A DNA stretch of 64,000 nucleotides, from the NCBI RefSeq assembly GCF_009707485.1, contig NZ_CP046121.1, positions 1,736,001 to 1,800,000 of the forward strand, given 5' to 3'. Position 1 is the first letter of the stretch. Every line of letters starts with the position of its first letter. Below are positions 48,608 to 58,925 of this stretch, piece by piece. Source of the DNA: Nostocoides sp. HKS02 (GTDB lineage Bacteria; Actinomycetota; Actinomycetes; Actinomycetales; Dermatophilaceae). The notes below the pieces were generated by a model that saw only the letters and a list, made by a program, of their open reading frames with translations, searched no databases and had not been told where the DNA came from. Both the position numbers and the translations under genes were made by a program.

Positions 48608-49507
48608 TCAACTGGCGTCGGCGAGGGCGCTGGCGCCGCCCACGATCTCGCTGATCTCTTGGGTGATCTCGGCCTGGCGGGCCTGGTTGGCCAACCGGGT
48701 GTACTTCTTGATGAGCTCCTCGGCGTTGTCCGTGGCCGACTTCATGGCCTTCTGGCGCGAGGCCAGCTCGGAGGCGGCCGCCTGGAGCAGGCAGTTGTAG
48801 ATGCGGGCGGTGACGTACTTGGGCAGCAGTGCGTCGAGGACCTGTTCGGCACTCGGCTCGAACTCGTAGAGCGGCAGGACCTCGTCCTCGGCCGGGGCCT
48901 CCTCGCCCTCGACGACCTCCAGCGGAAGCATCCGGATGACGTCAGGCGTCTGGGTGACCATGTTGACGAAGCGCGTGAACACGATGTGCACCTCGTCCAC
49001 GCCGCCCTCGTCCACCGGCCGGTTGAAGTCGGTGACCAGCCGCTCGCCGATCTCGCGCGCGATCTCGAAGGTCGGCTGGTCGGTGAACCCGCTCCACTCG
49101 GCGGCGAACTCGCGCTTGCGGAACCGGTAGAACCCGGTCGCCTTGCGACCCACGAGGTAGGGCACGACCTCCTTGCCGGCCTCCCGCAGCTCGCCGACCA
49201 GACGCTCGCTCTCCTTGATGGCCGAGGAGGAGTACGCGCCGGCGAGGCCACGGTCGGAGGTGATGACCAGGACCGCGGCGCGACGGACGTCCTCGTGCTC
49301 GGTCGTCAGCGGGTGGTCGACGTTGGAGTACGTCGCAACCGCAGACACGGCCCGGGTCAGAGCGCGGGAGTACGGAGAGGACTCCTTGACGCGCTGCTGC
49401 GCCTTGACCACGCGCGAAGCAGCGATGAGCTCCATCGCGCGCGTGATCTTCTTGGTCGCCTGGACGGACCGGATGCGCTGGCGGTAGACCCGCATCTGCG
49501 CTCCCAT
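48608..49507 (-). CDS. atpG: ATP synthase gamma subunit
   Basis: Central rotor shaft. 299 residues with the conserved N-terminal helix [20 protein letters not shown] and the C-terminal helix [20 protein letters not shown]. It carries an insertion around residues 200-225 with many acidic residues ([10 protein letters not shown]), as in other actinobacterial gamma subunits. Separated from atpA by 128 bases containing a large hairpin. Confidence 0.97.
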   Translation of the reverse strand: MGAQMRVYRQRIRSVQATKKITRAMELIAASRVVKAQQRVKESSPYSRALTRAVSAVATYSNVDHPLTTEHEDVRRAAVLVITSDRGLAGAYSSSAIKESERLVGELREAGKEVVPYLVGRKATGFYRFRKREFAAEWSGFTDQPTFEIAREIGERLVTDFNRPVDEGGVDEVHIVFTRFVNMVTQTPDVIRMLPLEVVEGEEAPAEDEVLPLYEFEPSAEQVLDALLPKYVTARIYNCLLQAAASELASRQKAMKSATDNAEELIKKYTRLANQARQAEITQEISEIVGGASALADAS

Positions 49508-49565
49508 ATGTTGCCGCCTCTCTCGTGTGGATCTGGTGCGGCGCGAGGCCGCTGGTCAGGTCGTG

Positions 49566-49632
49566 GTATGCCGTGCGCCCACCGGGTGGGCGCCCGCTGC
49601 CGGGTGCCCACGACGGTGGGCACCCGGCATAC
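49566..49632. promoter_or_regulatory. Complex hairpin between atpA and atpG
   Basis: A 13-bp perfect stem (49599-49611 with 49616-49628) and a second stem (GCGCCCA at 49575 with TGGGCGC) are enclosed by GTATGCCG (49566-49573) and CGGCATAC (49625-49632), so a three-way fold is also possible. It could set subunit stoichiometry by processing or attenuation. Confidence 0.65.
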
Positions 49633-49635
49633 GGG

Positions 49636-51276
49636 TCAGTGCTTCTTCTGCTTGACGATGCGCTCCTGCTCGACCTCGTGGCCCAGGGCCTCGGGGTTGG
49701 CCTCGTGGCCCACCGGGGTCTTCTCGGCGCCCGAAGCCTGGAACTGCTCCTTGAACGTGGTCACCGCGTCCTCGAGGGCCGAGCGGGTCTCGTCGGCGAA
49801 CTTCTTGGACTCGCGGATCGCGTCCAGGACACCCTTGTGCTCACGGCGCAGGTAGTCGAGGAACTCGCCCTCGAAGCGGCGGACGTCCTCGACCGCGACC
49901 GAGTCGAGCTGGCCCGAGGTGCCGGCCCAGATGGAGACGACCTGCTCCTCGACCGGGAACGGCGCGGACTGCGACTGCTTGAGCAATTCGACGAGGCGCG
50001 CACCCTTGGCGAGCTGGGCCCGGGACGCGGCGTCGAGGTCGGACGCGAACATCGCGAAGGCCTCCATCGCGCGGAACTGCGCGAGGTCGAGCTTGAGGCG
50101 ACCCGAGACGTCCTTCATGGCCTTGATCTGCGCGGCGCCACCGACACGCGACACCGACACACCCACGTCGATCGCGGGGCGGACGTTGGCGTTGAACAGG
50201 TCGGCCTGGAGGTAGATCTGGCCGTCGGTGATGGAGATGACGTTGGTCGGGATGTAGGCCGACACGTCACCGGCCTTGGTCTCGATGATCGGCAGACCGG
50301 TCATCGAGCCGGCGCCGAGCTCGTCGGACAGCTTGGCACAGCGCTCGAGCAGGCGGCTGTGCAGGTAGAAGACGTCACCGGGGTAGGCCTCGCGGCCCGG
50401 CGGGCGACGCAGCAGCAGCGACACGGCGCGGTAGGCCTCGGCCTGCTTGGACAGGTCATCGAAGACGATGAGGACGTGCTTGCCCTGGTACATCCAGTGC
50501 TGGCCGATGGCCGAACCGGTGTAGGGGGCGAGGTACTTGAAGCCGGCCGAGTCGGAGGCCGGAGCCGCGACGATGGTCGTGTACTCCAGCGCGCCGGCGT
50601 CCTCGAGGGTGCCGCGGACGGCCGCGATGGTGGAGCCCTTCTGGCCCATGGCGACGTAGATGCAGCGGACCTGCTGCTCGGGGTCGCCCGTCTCCCAGTT
50701 CTGCTTCTGGTTGATGATCGTGTCGACCGCGACCGTGGTCTTGCCGGTCTGGCGGTCACCGATGATCAGCTGGCGCTGGCCGCGGCCGATCGGGGTCATC
50801 GCGTCGACGGCCTTGAGGCCGGTCTGCAGCGGCTGGTGCACCGACTTGCGCTGGACCACCGTCGGGGCCTGCAGCTCCAGGGCGCGGCGCTCGGTGGCGC
50901 CGATCTCGCCGAGGCCGTCGATCGGCTGGCCGAGGGGGTTGACGACCCGGCCGAGGTACTCGTCGCCGACGGGGACCGAGAGGACCTCGCCGGTGCGCTT
51001 GACCTCCTGCCCCTCCTCGATGTTGGAGAAGTCACCGAGGATGACGACGCCGATGTCGTGGACGTCGAGGTTGAGCGCCAGGCCCAACGTGCCGTCCTCG
51101 AACTCGAGCAGCTCGTTGGTCATGCACGAGGGCAGGCCCTCGACGTGGGCGATGCCGTCACCGGCATCGGTGACGCGGCCGACCTCTTCGCGGGAGGCCG
51201 CGCCGGGCTCGTAGGACTGAACGAAGTTGTCCAGCGCGTCCCGGATCTCCTCCGGACGGATCGAAAGCTCCGTCAT
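49636..51276 (-). CDS. atpA: ATP synthase alpha subunit
   Basis: Non-catalytic nucleotide-binding subunit of F1. 546 residues with Walker A GDRQTGKT (173-180), the alpha-specific GRDAYPGD-like [20 protein letters not shown] and [10 protein letters not shown]. The C-terminus has a ~35-residue charged extension, as in mycobacterial alpha, where it limits ATP hydrolysis. ATG 51276. Confidence 0.98.
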   Translation of the reverse strand: MTELSIRPEEIRDALDNFVQSYEPGAASREEVGRVTDAGDGIAHVEGLPSCMTNELLEFEDGTLGLALNLDVHDIGVVILGDFSNIEEGQEVKRTGEVLSVPVGDEYLGRVVNPLGQPIDGLGEIGATERRALELQAPTVVQRKSVHQPLQTGLKAVDAMTPIGRGQRQLIIGDRQTGKTTVAVDTIINQKQNWETGDPEQQVRCIYVAMGQKGSTIAAVRGTLEDAGALEYTTIVAAPASDSAGFKYLAPYTGSAIGQHWMYQGKHVLIVFDDLSKQAEAYRAVSLLLRRPPGREAYPGDVFYLHSRLLERCAKLSDELGAGSMTGLPIIETKAGDVSAYIPTNVISITDGQIYLQADLFNANVRPAIDVGVSVSRVGGAAQIKAMKDVSGRLKLDLAQFRAMEAFAMFASDLDAASRAQLAKGARLVELLKQSQSAPFPVEEQVVSIWAGTSGQLDSVAVEDVRRFEGEFLDYLRREHKGVLDAIRESKKFADETRSALEDAVTTFKEQFQASGAEKTPVGHEANPEALGHEVEQERIVKQKKH

Positions 51277-51385
51277 GTGATCTCTTCTCCCTTGAACGGT
51301 GCAGGTGCCGGTCCCTGGTGGGGCCGAAGTCTCTGGTGGGTGATGCGTGTGGAGTTGTCTGCCGGGCGGGCCGGCCGTGCGGTGG

Positions 51386-52197
51386 TCAGCCGGCGATGTG
51401 CCTGCGCGCCTCGTCGAGGCGTCGCACGATGGTGCCGTCGACGACCTCGTCGCCGACCCTGACCCGGATGCCGCCGAGCACCGCGGGGTCGACGGCCACC
51501 TGGAGCAGGACCGCCCTGCCGTAGATGGACTGCAGCGCCCTCGACAGCCGGTCGCGCTGGGCGTCGTCGAGGTCGGTCGCCGCGGTGACCACGGCGGTCA
51601 GCTGCTCGCGACGCTTCGCCGCGAGGGCGAGGTAGCGCTCGAGCGTGCGGTCGAGCTTGCGGCCGCGCGGTGCGAGCACCGCCTGGCGCGCCAGTCGCAC
51701 CGTCTCGGGCGCGGTGCGGCCCTCGAGCAGCTGGCTGACGACGCCGGCCTTCGCCTCGGCGTCGCCCTGACGGTTGGTCAGTCGGTCACGCAGCTCGGGG
51801 CTGCCAGCGACGATCCGATCGAAGCGGAACAGCTCATCCTCGACCCGGTCCATGTGGCCCTGCTGCTCGGCTCCGGCCAGGATCGCCTCGACCCCGAGCT
51901 GCTCGACCGTGTCGGCGAGGTCGCGCTCGGTGGCCCAACGCTGGCCGACCAGGGTCTTGACCACGACGAGGGACTCAGCCGAGACCTTGCCGGTGAGGAG
52001 CTGCTCGGCGAGGGACTGCTTCTCGGCGGCCTCACGTGACGGGTCACCGAGCGCGCGACGCAGCGTGGCGTTGCCGTCGACGAGGTCGGCCACGGCCAAC
52101 AGCTCGTCACCCAGCCTCGCGCGGTCCGCACCGCTGGCGAGCGCGGCCTCGAGGGCCGTGCTCCCGGCGATCACGGCCGCCCGCGACGAACCACGCA

Positions 52198-52198
<1 letters not shown>
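51386..52198 (-). CDS. atpH: ATP synthase delta subunit
   Basis: Peripheral-stalk subunit joining b to the top of F1. 270 residues, longer than the ~180 of E. coli but a single AtpH domain lies at the C-terminus ([40 protein letters not shown]). The N-terminal 90 residues are an actinobacterial extension; unlike mycobacteria there is no b-like membrane segment fused. Its ATG shares one base with the atpF stop (TGATG). Confidence 0.93.
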
Positions 52199-52797
<599 letters not shown>

Positions 52798-52848
52798 CTA
52801 GTGCTGTCGAGCGTGGTAGAGCCAGGGTGGGGCTGAAGGTCCGCCGAT

Positions 52849-53097
<249 letters not shown>

Positions 53098-53170
53098 TCA
53101 CCGGAAGTTGGGGTGTGTATTCAGTTGTGGGTCACGCGGTCCAGCACCGAGCCACGCGGCTCGGACGTTT

Positions 53171-53983
53171 TCAGTGCTCGTCGGCCAGGGAGCCGGCGAT
53201 GTAGGTCGCTGCGAGCAGGGTGAAGATGTAGGCCTGCAGGAACTCGATCAGGGCCTCGAAGGCGGTCAGGATCGCGCCCATGAGGTAGGAGCCGGCGCCG
53301 GCGACCTTCAGCCCGAGGCTGCCGTGGATGACCATGTACTCGCCGCCGGTGATGAACAGCAGCAACAGCATGTGGCCGGCGAACATGTTGCCGAAGAGTC
53401 GCAGCGCGAGGGTCAGCGGGCGGGTGACGAAGTACGTCAGCAGCTCGAGCGGGATGATCAGCACGTAGATCGGCTTGGGCAGGTCCGGCGGGATCATGTG
53501 CTTGAAGTGGCCGCCCAGGCCGTTCTTGCGGATGCCGACCGCGTGGTAGATCACGAAGACGAAGAGCGTGAGGGCGATCGGGAACCCGATGCGGCTCATC
53601 GTGGGGTACTGGACCGGCGGGATCACGCCGAACAGGTTGTTGACCAGGATGAGGGTGAACAGCGAGAACAGCAGGGGCACGAACTTGAGGAAGTCGTGGC
53701 TGCCGATGATGTCGCGGGCCAGGCCGTTGCGCACCACGTTGTAGAGGCTCTCGGTGACCCACTGGCCCTTGCTCGGGACGACCGCCGCTTTGCGGGTGGT
53801 CGCGATCAGGAACCACGAGATCAGGACCACCGACAGGGCGAGGACCACCATGGGGCGCGTGATCGCCCAGTCGCCGTGGCCGATCAGGGGCTGGTAGAAC
53901 TCAGACGGCGTGGGCGACTGGAAGCCCTGTCCGTCGCCGCCGGCGGCGGCCAGGTTGACGGCACCCGTCACGTTCAGACTCAC
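53171..53983 (-). CDS. atpB: ATP synthase a subunit
   Basis: Proton half-channels of the membrane sector. 270 residues with five to six membrane helices; the essential Arg is in LTLALRLFGNMFAGH. GTG 53983 overlaps the stop of a 36-codon ORF by 4 bases and has GAGGAGAAC upstream, in that ORF's last codons. Confidence 0.96.
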   Translation of the reverse strand: MSLNVTGAVNLAAAGGDGQGFQSPTPSEFYQPLIGHGDWAITRPMVVLALSVVLISWFLIATTRKAAVVPSKGQWVTESLYNVVRNGLARDIIGSHDFLKFVPLLFSLFTLILVNNLFGVIPPVQYPTMSRIGFPIALTLFVFVIYHAVGIRKNGLGGHFKHMIPPDLPKPIYVLIIPLELLTYFVTRPLTLALRLFGNMFAGHMLLLLFITGGEYMVIHGSLGLKVAGAGSYLMGAILTAFEALIEFLQAYIFTLLAATYIAGSLADEH

Positions 53984-54090
53984 AGGTTCTCCTCGAGCTT
54001 TGCGTTCGAATCAGTCCACTGACCGCGGGGGGCCACGAAGGCGGGCCCGGACCCGGCATACGAAAGGGGTGTCTGACCAGCGGAAGTCAT
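53980..54090 (-). CDS. Small ORF bridging atpZ and atpB
   Basis: 36 codons (MTSAGQTPLSYAGSGPAFVA at the N-terminus, ending NAKLEENL). Its ATG overlaps the atpZ stop by 4 bases (ATGA) and its stop overlaps the atpB start by 4 bases (GTGA), the signature of tight translational coupling at both ends. It has no membrane segment. It may be a small protein of the ATP synthase operon or a passive device that carries ribosomes to atpB. I do not recognise it. Confidence 0.55.
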   Translation of the reverse strand: MTSAGQTPLSYAGSGPAFVAPRGQWTDSNAKLEENL

Positions 54091-54344
54091 TGCGTACCGT
54101 ACCGGAACCACACGAGGTACAGCGACAGGGCCATCCCACCCACGATGCCCACCGCGACCAGCCACGACGTGCCCAGCCAGGTGTCGAGTCCCCAGCCCAG
54201 CGCCCCGAACATCACAGGTCCCGTGATGAGGTACGACACGACGTTCCACATGCGCGCCTCGTCGCGTCGGTCGTGCCCGGCGTCGGCCCGCTCGAGCGGC
54301 GTCTGCCGACCGTGCGGCGACTGCTGCGGGCGCGGTGTGGTCAC
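54087..54344 (-). CDS. AtpZ/AtpI-family small membrane protein
   Basis: 85 residues: a polar N-terminus (about 30 residues with many Arg/Asp/Gln) and two membrane helices, SYLITGPVMFGALGWGLDTW and WLVAVGIVGGMALSLYLVWF. This is the AtpZ fold thought to help assemble or insert the ATP synthase rotor and possibly transport Mg or Ca. GTG 54344 has CAGGAG 7 bases upstream. Confidence 0.85.
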   Translation of the reverse strand: MTTPRPQQSPHGRQTPLERADAGHDRRDEARMWNVVSYLITGPVMFGALGWGLDTWLGTSWLVAVGIVGGMALSLYLVWFRYGTQ

Positions 54345-54359
54345 GAGGAGCTCCTGTGG

Positions 54360-54813
54360 TCATGTGGCCGAGCCCCCCATCCTGCCCGGTTTCGGCCGGT
54401 GCGTCGAAGGCAGGCTTACGGGAGCGGACGTAGGCGATCACCTGGAACACCTGCCACACCAGGGCGACCGCGAGCGCAGCCGCACCGAACGCGGTCCCGT
54501 CGAGCCACGTGGCGTCCTTCAGGGCGACGATGACGACGAGCAGGAAGATCAGCTGTCCGAGGAAGACGGCCAGGGCACTGGCGAGGAAGCGAAGCGGGTC
54601 CGCCGCGCTGTCGAGCTTGCGCATGACCAAGAGCCCGAGGGCGAAGAACGCGATCGCGATAGCGAACCCGAGCCCGGCCCCCAAGGCGGCCCGTCCCCCC
54701 GCCACGACCGCGGCGATGACCACCGCGACCGGGCCGACGGCCAGCGTCGGGAGGAACGCTCCACGCAGCATCGCGGCGAACGGGTCGCGATGCGTGTGCG
54801 GCGTTGCGCTCAT
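54360..54813 (-). CDS. AtpI-like membrane protein (probable frameshift near its end)
   Basis: About 150 residues with four hydrophobic segments (LAVGPVAVVIAAVVAGGRAA, GAGLGFAIAIAFFALGLLVM, ALAVFLGQLIFLLVVIVAL, AALAVALVWQVFQVIAYV), like the Rv1303/AtpI protein that precedes atpB in mycobacteria. As given, the frame runs on to 53980 through atpZ. Removing one base from the C6 run at 54373-54378 would instead end it at TGA 54362-54360, just before the atpZ ribosome site; 454 bases is one more than a multiple of three. ATG 54813 is the first codon of the atp operon. Confidence 0.75.
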
Positions 54814-54881
54814 GCTCTGGCCTGCCTGATTCGTCGGAGCTGGAATGCCTGGCGAAAGGGGTCTGCACCCAGCGGTGGGCG

Positions 54882-54901
54882 CTTGTGAAAGCTATCACAA
54901 G
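54882..54901. promoter_or_regulatory. CRP/GlxR-like palindrome upstream of the atp operon
   Basis: CTTGTGA-N6-TCACAAG is a perfect 20-bp palindrome containing TGTGA-N6-TCACA, the CRP/GlxR consensus. It lies 69-88 bases upstream of the AtpI-like ATG. A TAGCTT (-10-like) lies within its centre on the minus strand, so binding could block or position polymerase. Confidence 0.7.
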
Positions 54902-54956
54902 CTCTCAGGCAGTGGCCACTCCGGGGTGCGGTCGCCCATCTATCGGACGGCCAACC

Positions 54957-55000
54957 GTGGGCAGGATCGTCCGGGTGCTGACCCGGACGATCCTGCCCAC
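54957..55000. terminator. 20-bp-stem terminator before the atp operon
   Basis: 54957-54976 pairs perfectly with 54981-55000 around a GCTG loop. It ends the transcript of the membrane-protein gene at 55054 and insulates the atp promoter. Confidence 0.9.
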
Positions 55001-55053
55001 GAGCGACGAACCCTCTCCCGGCCGGACGAACCCTCTGCCGGCGGGACGAACCC

Positions 55054-55638
55054 CTATCGGCGGGACGAGGCCATCAGTCGGCGCATGGTGCCGAAGACCC
55101 CGAGCACGGCGAACACCGCGAACATCGCCAGGTCGCTGCCATAGGACTTGAGGAGATCGAGGTTGAACAGGTTCGCCCCGACGAAGTCCACCGCCGACGG
55201 GTAGCCGAGGTCCTTGCCGTCCGGAGTGTTGTAGTACTCGACGAGGTCGGCGCCCACGATGGCGAAGAACGAGGCGACGACTCCCACGATGATGACGACG
55301 ATCAGCGGGACCAGCCCACGACGCGGCGTGGCCATCGCACCCTTGCGGTACAGGAAGACCGCTGAGCCCGCGACGAGGAAGCTCGAGATGGACGCCACGA
55401 ACCCGGCCTTCCAGATGAGCACGGCCGTGACCATCCCGAGCGGGATGGCGGCCAGCGAGAACAGGATCCCGCGCGGGACGATCTCCAGAGCAGTCTGTGC
55501 GGTCGGCGCGGTCGGCGCGGCTGGCGCGACGGGCGCGGTCGGCGCGACGGGCCCGGTCGGCGCGGTGGGCCCGGTCGCCGCCGGGTGCGCCGGGTACGGG
55601 TCGTGCGGGGTCGCGTACGGGTCGGTCGGGTTGGTCAT
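55054..55638 (-). CDS. Membrane protein with Pro/Ala/Thr-rich N-terminus
   Basis: 194 residues. The first ~50 are low-complexity (repeats of Pro-Thr/Val-Ala-Pro), followed by four membrane segments, for example ILFSLAAIPLGMVTAVLIW and LVPLIVVIIVGVVASFFAIV, and a polar loop between the third and fourth. ATG 55638 has GAGGGGG upstream. I do not recognise the family; the DNA of the N-terminal repeat (about 55497-55590) is GC-only and likely variable. Confidence 0.75.
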   Translation of the reverse strand: MTNPTDPYATPHDPYPAHPAATGPTAPTGPVAPTAPVAPAAPTAPTAQTALEIVPRGILFSLAAIPLGMVTAVLIWKAGFVASISSFLVAGSAVFLYRKGAMATPRRGLVPLIVVIIVGVVASFFAIVGADLVEYYNTPDGKDLGYPSAVDFVGANLFNLDLLKSYGSDLAMFAVFAVLGVFGTMRRLMASSRR

Positions 55639-55742
55639 CGGAGCCCCCTCGTGGATGTCGCGGTCAGGACCTGACCTGCGCCGGTGAGGCTAGGACATCG
55701 GGGCACCCCGTGTGACCGGAACCGGTGAATCCCAGCGGTCAC

Positions 55743-56858
55743 TCAGGCGGGGCTGCGGGGCGGCCGGCCCGTCGGAGCCCACCTGGGGAGCCAGATGGTC
55801 AGCACGCCCGCGACGACCACGACGCCGACCACGCCCCCGAGAGCCACCCACCCGTCGAGAAAGACGAAGCTCACCGACCCCAGGGCAGCCACCGCCGCCC
55901 AGAGCCACAGCAGCAGGACGGCACGGCGGTGGCCGTGGCCGATCTGGAGCATCCGGTGGTGGAGGTGTTGGGCATCGGGCTGCCACGGGCGCTGGCCCCG
56001 TCGGGTCCGCCGCACCACCGCGAGCAGCACGTCGACCACCGGCAGCAGGATGATCGCGGCCGGGATGACCAGCGGCAGCAGCGTCGCCGCGAGGGGGTTG
56101 GCACTCACCTGCGAGGGCGTCACGCCGCCAGTCGTCGAGATCGTCGCCGCGGCGAGCAGCAGGCCGAGCAGGAGAGCTCCGGAGTCGCCCATGAACAGCC
56201 GGGCGGGGTGGAAGTTGTGCGGCAGGAAGCCCAGGCAGCACCCGATGAGAGCCGCGCTGATGAACGTGGCCGACGAGAACACGTTCGGCGGGTCGTAGGT
56301 GCGCGAGATGAGGTAGCTGTAGACGAAGAAGGAGCTCGCCGCGATCCCGACCACGCCCGCAGCGAGGCCGTCGAGCCCGTCGATGAAGTTCACGGCGTTG
56401 GTGCAGAACACGACGATGAGCACAGTCAGGGCCACCATGATCGGCGCCGGCAGCACGGTCACCCCGCCGATCGGCAGCTGGAACAGCTGGACCCCGCTGA
56501 ACGCCATGATGCCCGCGGCGATCATCTGGCCGCCCATCTTGGTCAGCCAGTCGAGCTCGCGGATGTCGTCGATCGCCCCGAGCAGGCAGACGATGCCGGC
56601 CCCGACGAGCACGCCCTGCAGCTCCGGGCCGAGGAGGAACACCTGCCCGAGGTACGGCAGGTGCGCGGCGGCGAGCATCGACGCGGCGAACCCCAGGTAG
56701 ATCGCCACACCACCCAGCCGCGGGATCGGCGCGGAGTGCACGTCGCGGTCACGCACGGGCGTGAAGGCGCCCGTGCGCACGGCCACGGCCCGCATCAGCG
56801 GGGTCGCCGCATACGTGATCACCGCGGCGACCATCAGGACGAGGAGGTACTCGCGCAC
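55743..56858 (-). CDS. wecA: Undecaprenyl/decaprenyl-phosphate GlcNAc-1-phosphate transferase (WecA/MraY family)
   Basis: Polytopic enzyme that starts lipid-linked glycan synthesis by moving GlcNAc-1-P to the polyprenyl carrier. 371 residues with about 11 membrane segments; catalytic loops LLGAIDDIRELDWLTKMGGQ (Asp-Asp), NAVNFIDGLDGLAAGVVGI and FMGDSGALLLG, and the WecA-type His-rich AQHLHHRMLQIGHGHRRAVL. The product would feed a cell-wall glycopolymer. Same place as rfe in mycobacteria, between the atp operon and the sua5 region. Start codon GTG 56858. Confidence 0.93.
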   Translation of the reverse strand: MREYLLVLMVAAVITYAATPLMRAVAVRTGAFTPVRDRDVHSAPIPRLGGVAIYLGFAASMLAAAHLPYLGQVFLLGPELQGVLVGAGIVCLLGAIDDIRELDWLTKMGGQMIAAGIMAFSGVQLFQLPIGGVTVLPAPIMVALTVLIVVFCTNAVNFIDGLDGLAAGVVGIAASSFFVYSYLISRTYDPPNVFSSATFISAALIGCCLGFLPHNFHPARLFMGDSGALLLGLLLAAATISTTGGVTPSQVSANPLAATLLPLVIPAAIILLPVVDVLLAVVRRTRRGQRPWQPDAQHLHHRMLQIGHGHRRAVLLLWLWAAVAALGSVSFVFLDGWVALGGVVGVVVVAGVLTIWLPRWAPTGRPPRSPA

Positions 56859-56886
56859 CGGGGGCGCCTCTCAGGTGGGTGGTTGC

Positions 56887-58167
56887 TCAGCTCCGAGCGT
56901 ATGCCGGGAAGCGCGTCACGAGGTCGCTCACCCCGGCGCGGACGTCCTTGGACACGGCGTGGTCGGGGTCGGCGTCGCCCGTCGTGACGGCCTTGGCGAT
57001 GAGCTCGGCGATCTGCTCCATCTCAGCGGTACCCATGCCCTGGGTCGTGACGCAGGGCGTGCCCACGCGGATGCCGCTCGCGATGTTGGGCTTCTGCGGG
57101 TCGAACGGGATCGCGTTCTTGTTGAGGACGATGCCGGCGGCATCGGCGCGCGCCTCGGCGTCGGCGCCGGTCACGCCGACACCCTGGAGGTCGTGCAGCG
57201 ACAGGTGGGTGTCGGTGCCGCCGGTGGTGGGGCGAATCCCTCGCTCGCCCAACGAGGTTGCCAGGACCTTGGCGTTCTCGATCACCTGGGCGGCGTAGGA
57301 CCGGTATGCGGGGGTTGCGCACTCCTTGAAGTTCACGGCCTTGGCAGCGATGCTGTGCATCTGCGGGCCGCCCTGCATCATCGGGAAGACGGCCTTGTCG
57401 AGCTTGGCGGCGTGTTCCTCGGTGCAGACCAGCGCCCCGGAGCGCGGACCGCGCAGCACCTTGTGAGTGGTGAACGTGACGACATCGGCGTACGGCACCG
57501 GCGAGGGGATCGCCTTGCCCGCGACGAGGCCGATGAAGTGCGCCGCGTCCACCCAGAAGATCGCGCCCACCTCGTCGGCGACGCGGCGGAAGAACTCGAA
57601 GTCGATGAGGCGCGGGATCGCCGAGCCACCCGCGAGGATCACCTTGGGACGGTGCTCCTTGGCGAGCCGCTCGACCTCGGCGTAGTCGATGTCCTCGGTC
57701 TGCTTGTCGACCCCGTAGTGCACGGCGTTGAACCACTTGCCGGAGAAGGAGACCTTCGTGCCGTGGGTGAGGTGGCCGCCCATCGGCAGCGCCATCGCGA
57801 GGATGGTGTCACCGGGCTGCATGAACGCGCCGTAGACGGCTTGGTTGGCGCTGGCGCCCGAGTGTGGCTGGACGTTCGCGTGATCGGCGCCGAAGAGGGC
57901 CTTGCACCGCTCGATGGCGAGGGTCTCGGCCTTGTCGACCTCGGAGCAGCCGCCGTAGTAGCGCCGCCCCGGGTAGCCCTCGGCATACTTGTTGGAGAGG
58001 GTGGACCCCAGCGCGGTCAGGACCTCCGGGCTGGACATGTTCTCCGAGGCGATGAGCTGCAGCCCACTGCGGATGCGGTCGAGCTCGGACACGAGGACCC
58101 CCGCGATCTCGGGGTCGAAGGACTCCAGTGCACCGAAGTCTGAGCCGTAGAAGGTGTCAGCGCTCAT
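56887..58167 (-). CDS. glyA: Serine hydroxymethyltransferase
   Basis: PLP enzyme converting serine and tetrahydrofolate to glycine and 5,10-methylene-THF. 426 residues with LIASENMSSPEVL, the cofactor-binding VQPHSGASANQAVY, WVDAAHFIGLVAG and the pyridoxal Lys in FTTHKVLRGPRSG (Val where Thr is usual after the Lys). ATG 58167 overlaps the end of the sua5 gene by 11 bases. Confidence 0.97.
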   Translation of the reverse strand: MSADTFYGSDFGALESFDPEIAGVLVSELDRIRSGLQLIASENMSSPEVLTALGSTLSNKYAEGYPGRRYYGGCSEVDKAETLAIERCKALFGADHANVQPHSGASANQAVYGAFMQPGDTILAMALPMGGHLTHGTKVSFSGKWFNAVHYGVDKQTEDIDYAEVERLAKEHRPKVILAGGSAIPRLIDFEFFRRVADEVGAIFWVDAAHFIGLVAGKAIPSPVPYADVVTFTTHKVLRGPRSGALVCTEEHAAKLDKAVFPMMQGGPQMHSIAAKAVNFKECATPAYRSYAAQVIENAKVLATSLGERGIRPTTGGTDTHLSLHDLQGVGVTGADAEARADAAGIVLNKNAIPFDPQKPNIASGIRVGTPCVTTQGMGTAEMEQIAELIAKAVTTGDADPDHAVSKDVRAGVSDLVTRFPAYARS

Positions 58168-58876
58168 CGTGGTCTCCTGCGTGGGGGGTGGGATCCGCGG
58201 GCAACTCTATTGCCTCGTCCTTCGCGTCGACCTTCGCCTCCGGGGGCCGGGCGAGGGCCGCGTCGAGCTCGTCCTGGGTGATCGCGCCATGGCGTAGCAC
58301 GACGGGCTCCTCGCCGGTGCAGTCCACGATGGTCGAGACCGCTGTGCCGACCGTGGGGCCTCCGTCGAGGTAGACCGCGACCGCCGCACCGAGCTGGGCC
58401 GCGGCATCCGTGACCGTGGTGGCGGGCGGCTGCCCGGTGAGGTTCGCGCTGGTCACAGCCATCGGCCCGACCTCGGTCAACAGGGCCAGCGCCACCTCGT
58501 CCTGCGGCATGCGCAAGGCGACGGTGCCGTTGGTCTCGCCCAGGTCCCACATCAGCGAGGACTGCGCGGTGAGGACGAGGGTGAGAGGACCCGGCCAGAA
58601 CGCCGCGATGAGCTCACGCGCATAGGCCGGCACGTCGGTGGCGAGCCCGTCGACCGTGCGGACGCTGGACACCAGCACCGGAGGGGGCATCTCCCGACCG
58701 CGCCCCTTGGCGGCCAGCACCGATGCCACCGCCTCAGGCGAGAAGGCGTCGGCGCCGATGCCGTAGACGGTGTCCGTCGGGAGCACGACGGCCTGTCCGT
58801 CGCGCACAGCTCCGGCGGCGGCGGCCACCCCCTCGGCGCGCCCGGACTCGGTGGTGCAGTCGTACACAGGGCTCAT
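58157..58876 (-). CDS. Threonylcarbamoyl-AMP synthase (Sua5/YrdC family)
   Basis: Makes threonylcarbamoyl-AMP for t6A37 in ANN-decoding tRNAs. 239 residues: the YrdC core with VVLPTDTVYGIGADAFS, LAAKGRGREMPPPVLV, FWPGPLTLVLTAQ and VGPMAVTSANLTGQPP, and a short charged C-terminal tail instead of a full Sua5 domain. ATG 58876 is 7 bases after TACGCT (58889-58884). Confidence 0.94.
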   Translation of the reverse strand: MSPVYDCTTESGRAEGVAAAAGAVRDGQAVVLPTDTVYGIGADAFSPEAVASVLAAKGRGREMPPPVLVSSVRTVDGLATDVPAYARELIAAFWPGPLTLVLTAQSSLMWDLGETNGTVALRMPQDEVALALLTEVGPMAVTSANLTGQPPATTVTDAAAQLGAAVAVYLDGGPTVGTAVSTIVDCTGEEPVVLRHGAITQDELDAALARPPEAKVDAKDEAIELPADPTPHAGDHDER

Positions 58877-58925
58877 GGGCGCCAGCGTAGTTGGGCCACC
58901 CGAGCCCCGATGCGCCGGTGGAGGG

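Noticed and set aside
53980..54813. 277-residue AtpI-like protein running through atpZ
   Set aside because: Homology and membrane segments end by about residue 150; the rest is an off-frame reading of atpZ. A one-base insertion in the C6 run explains the missing stop.
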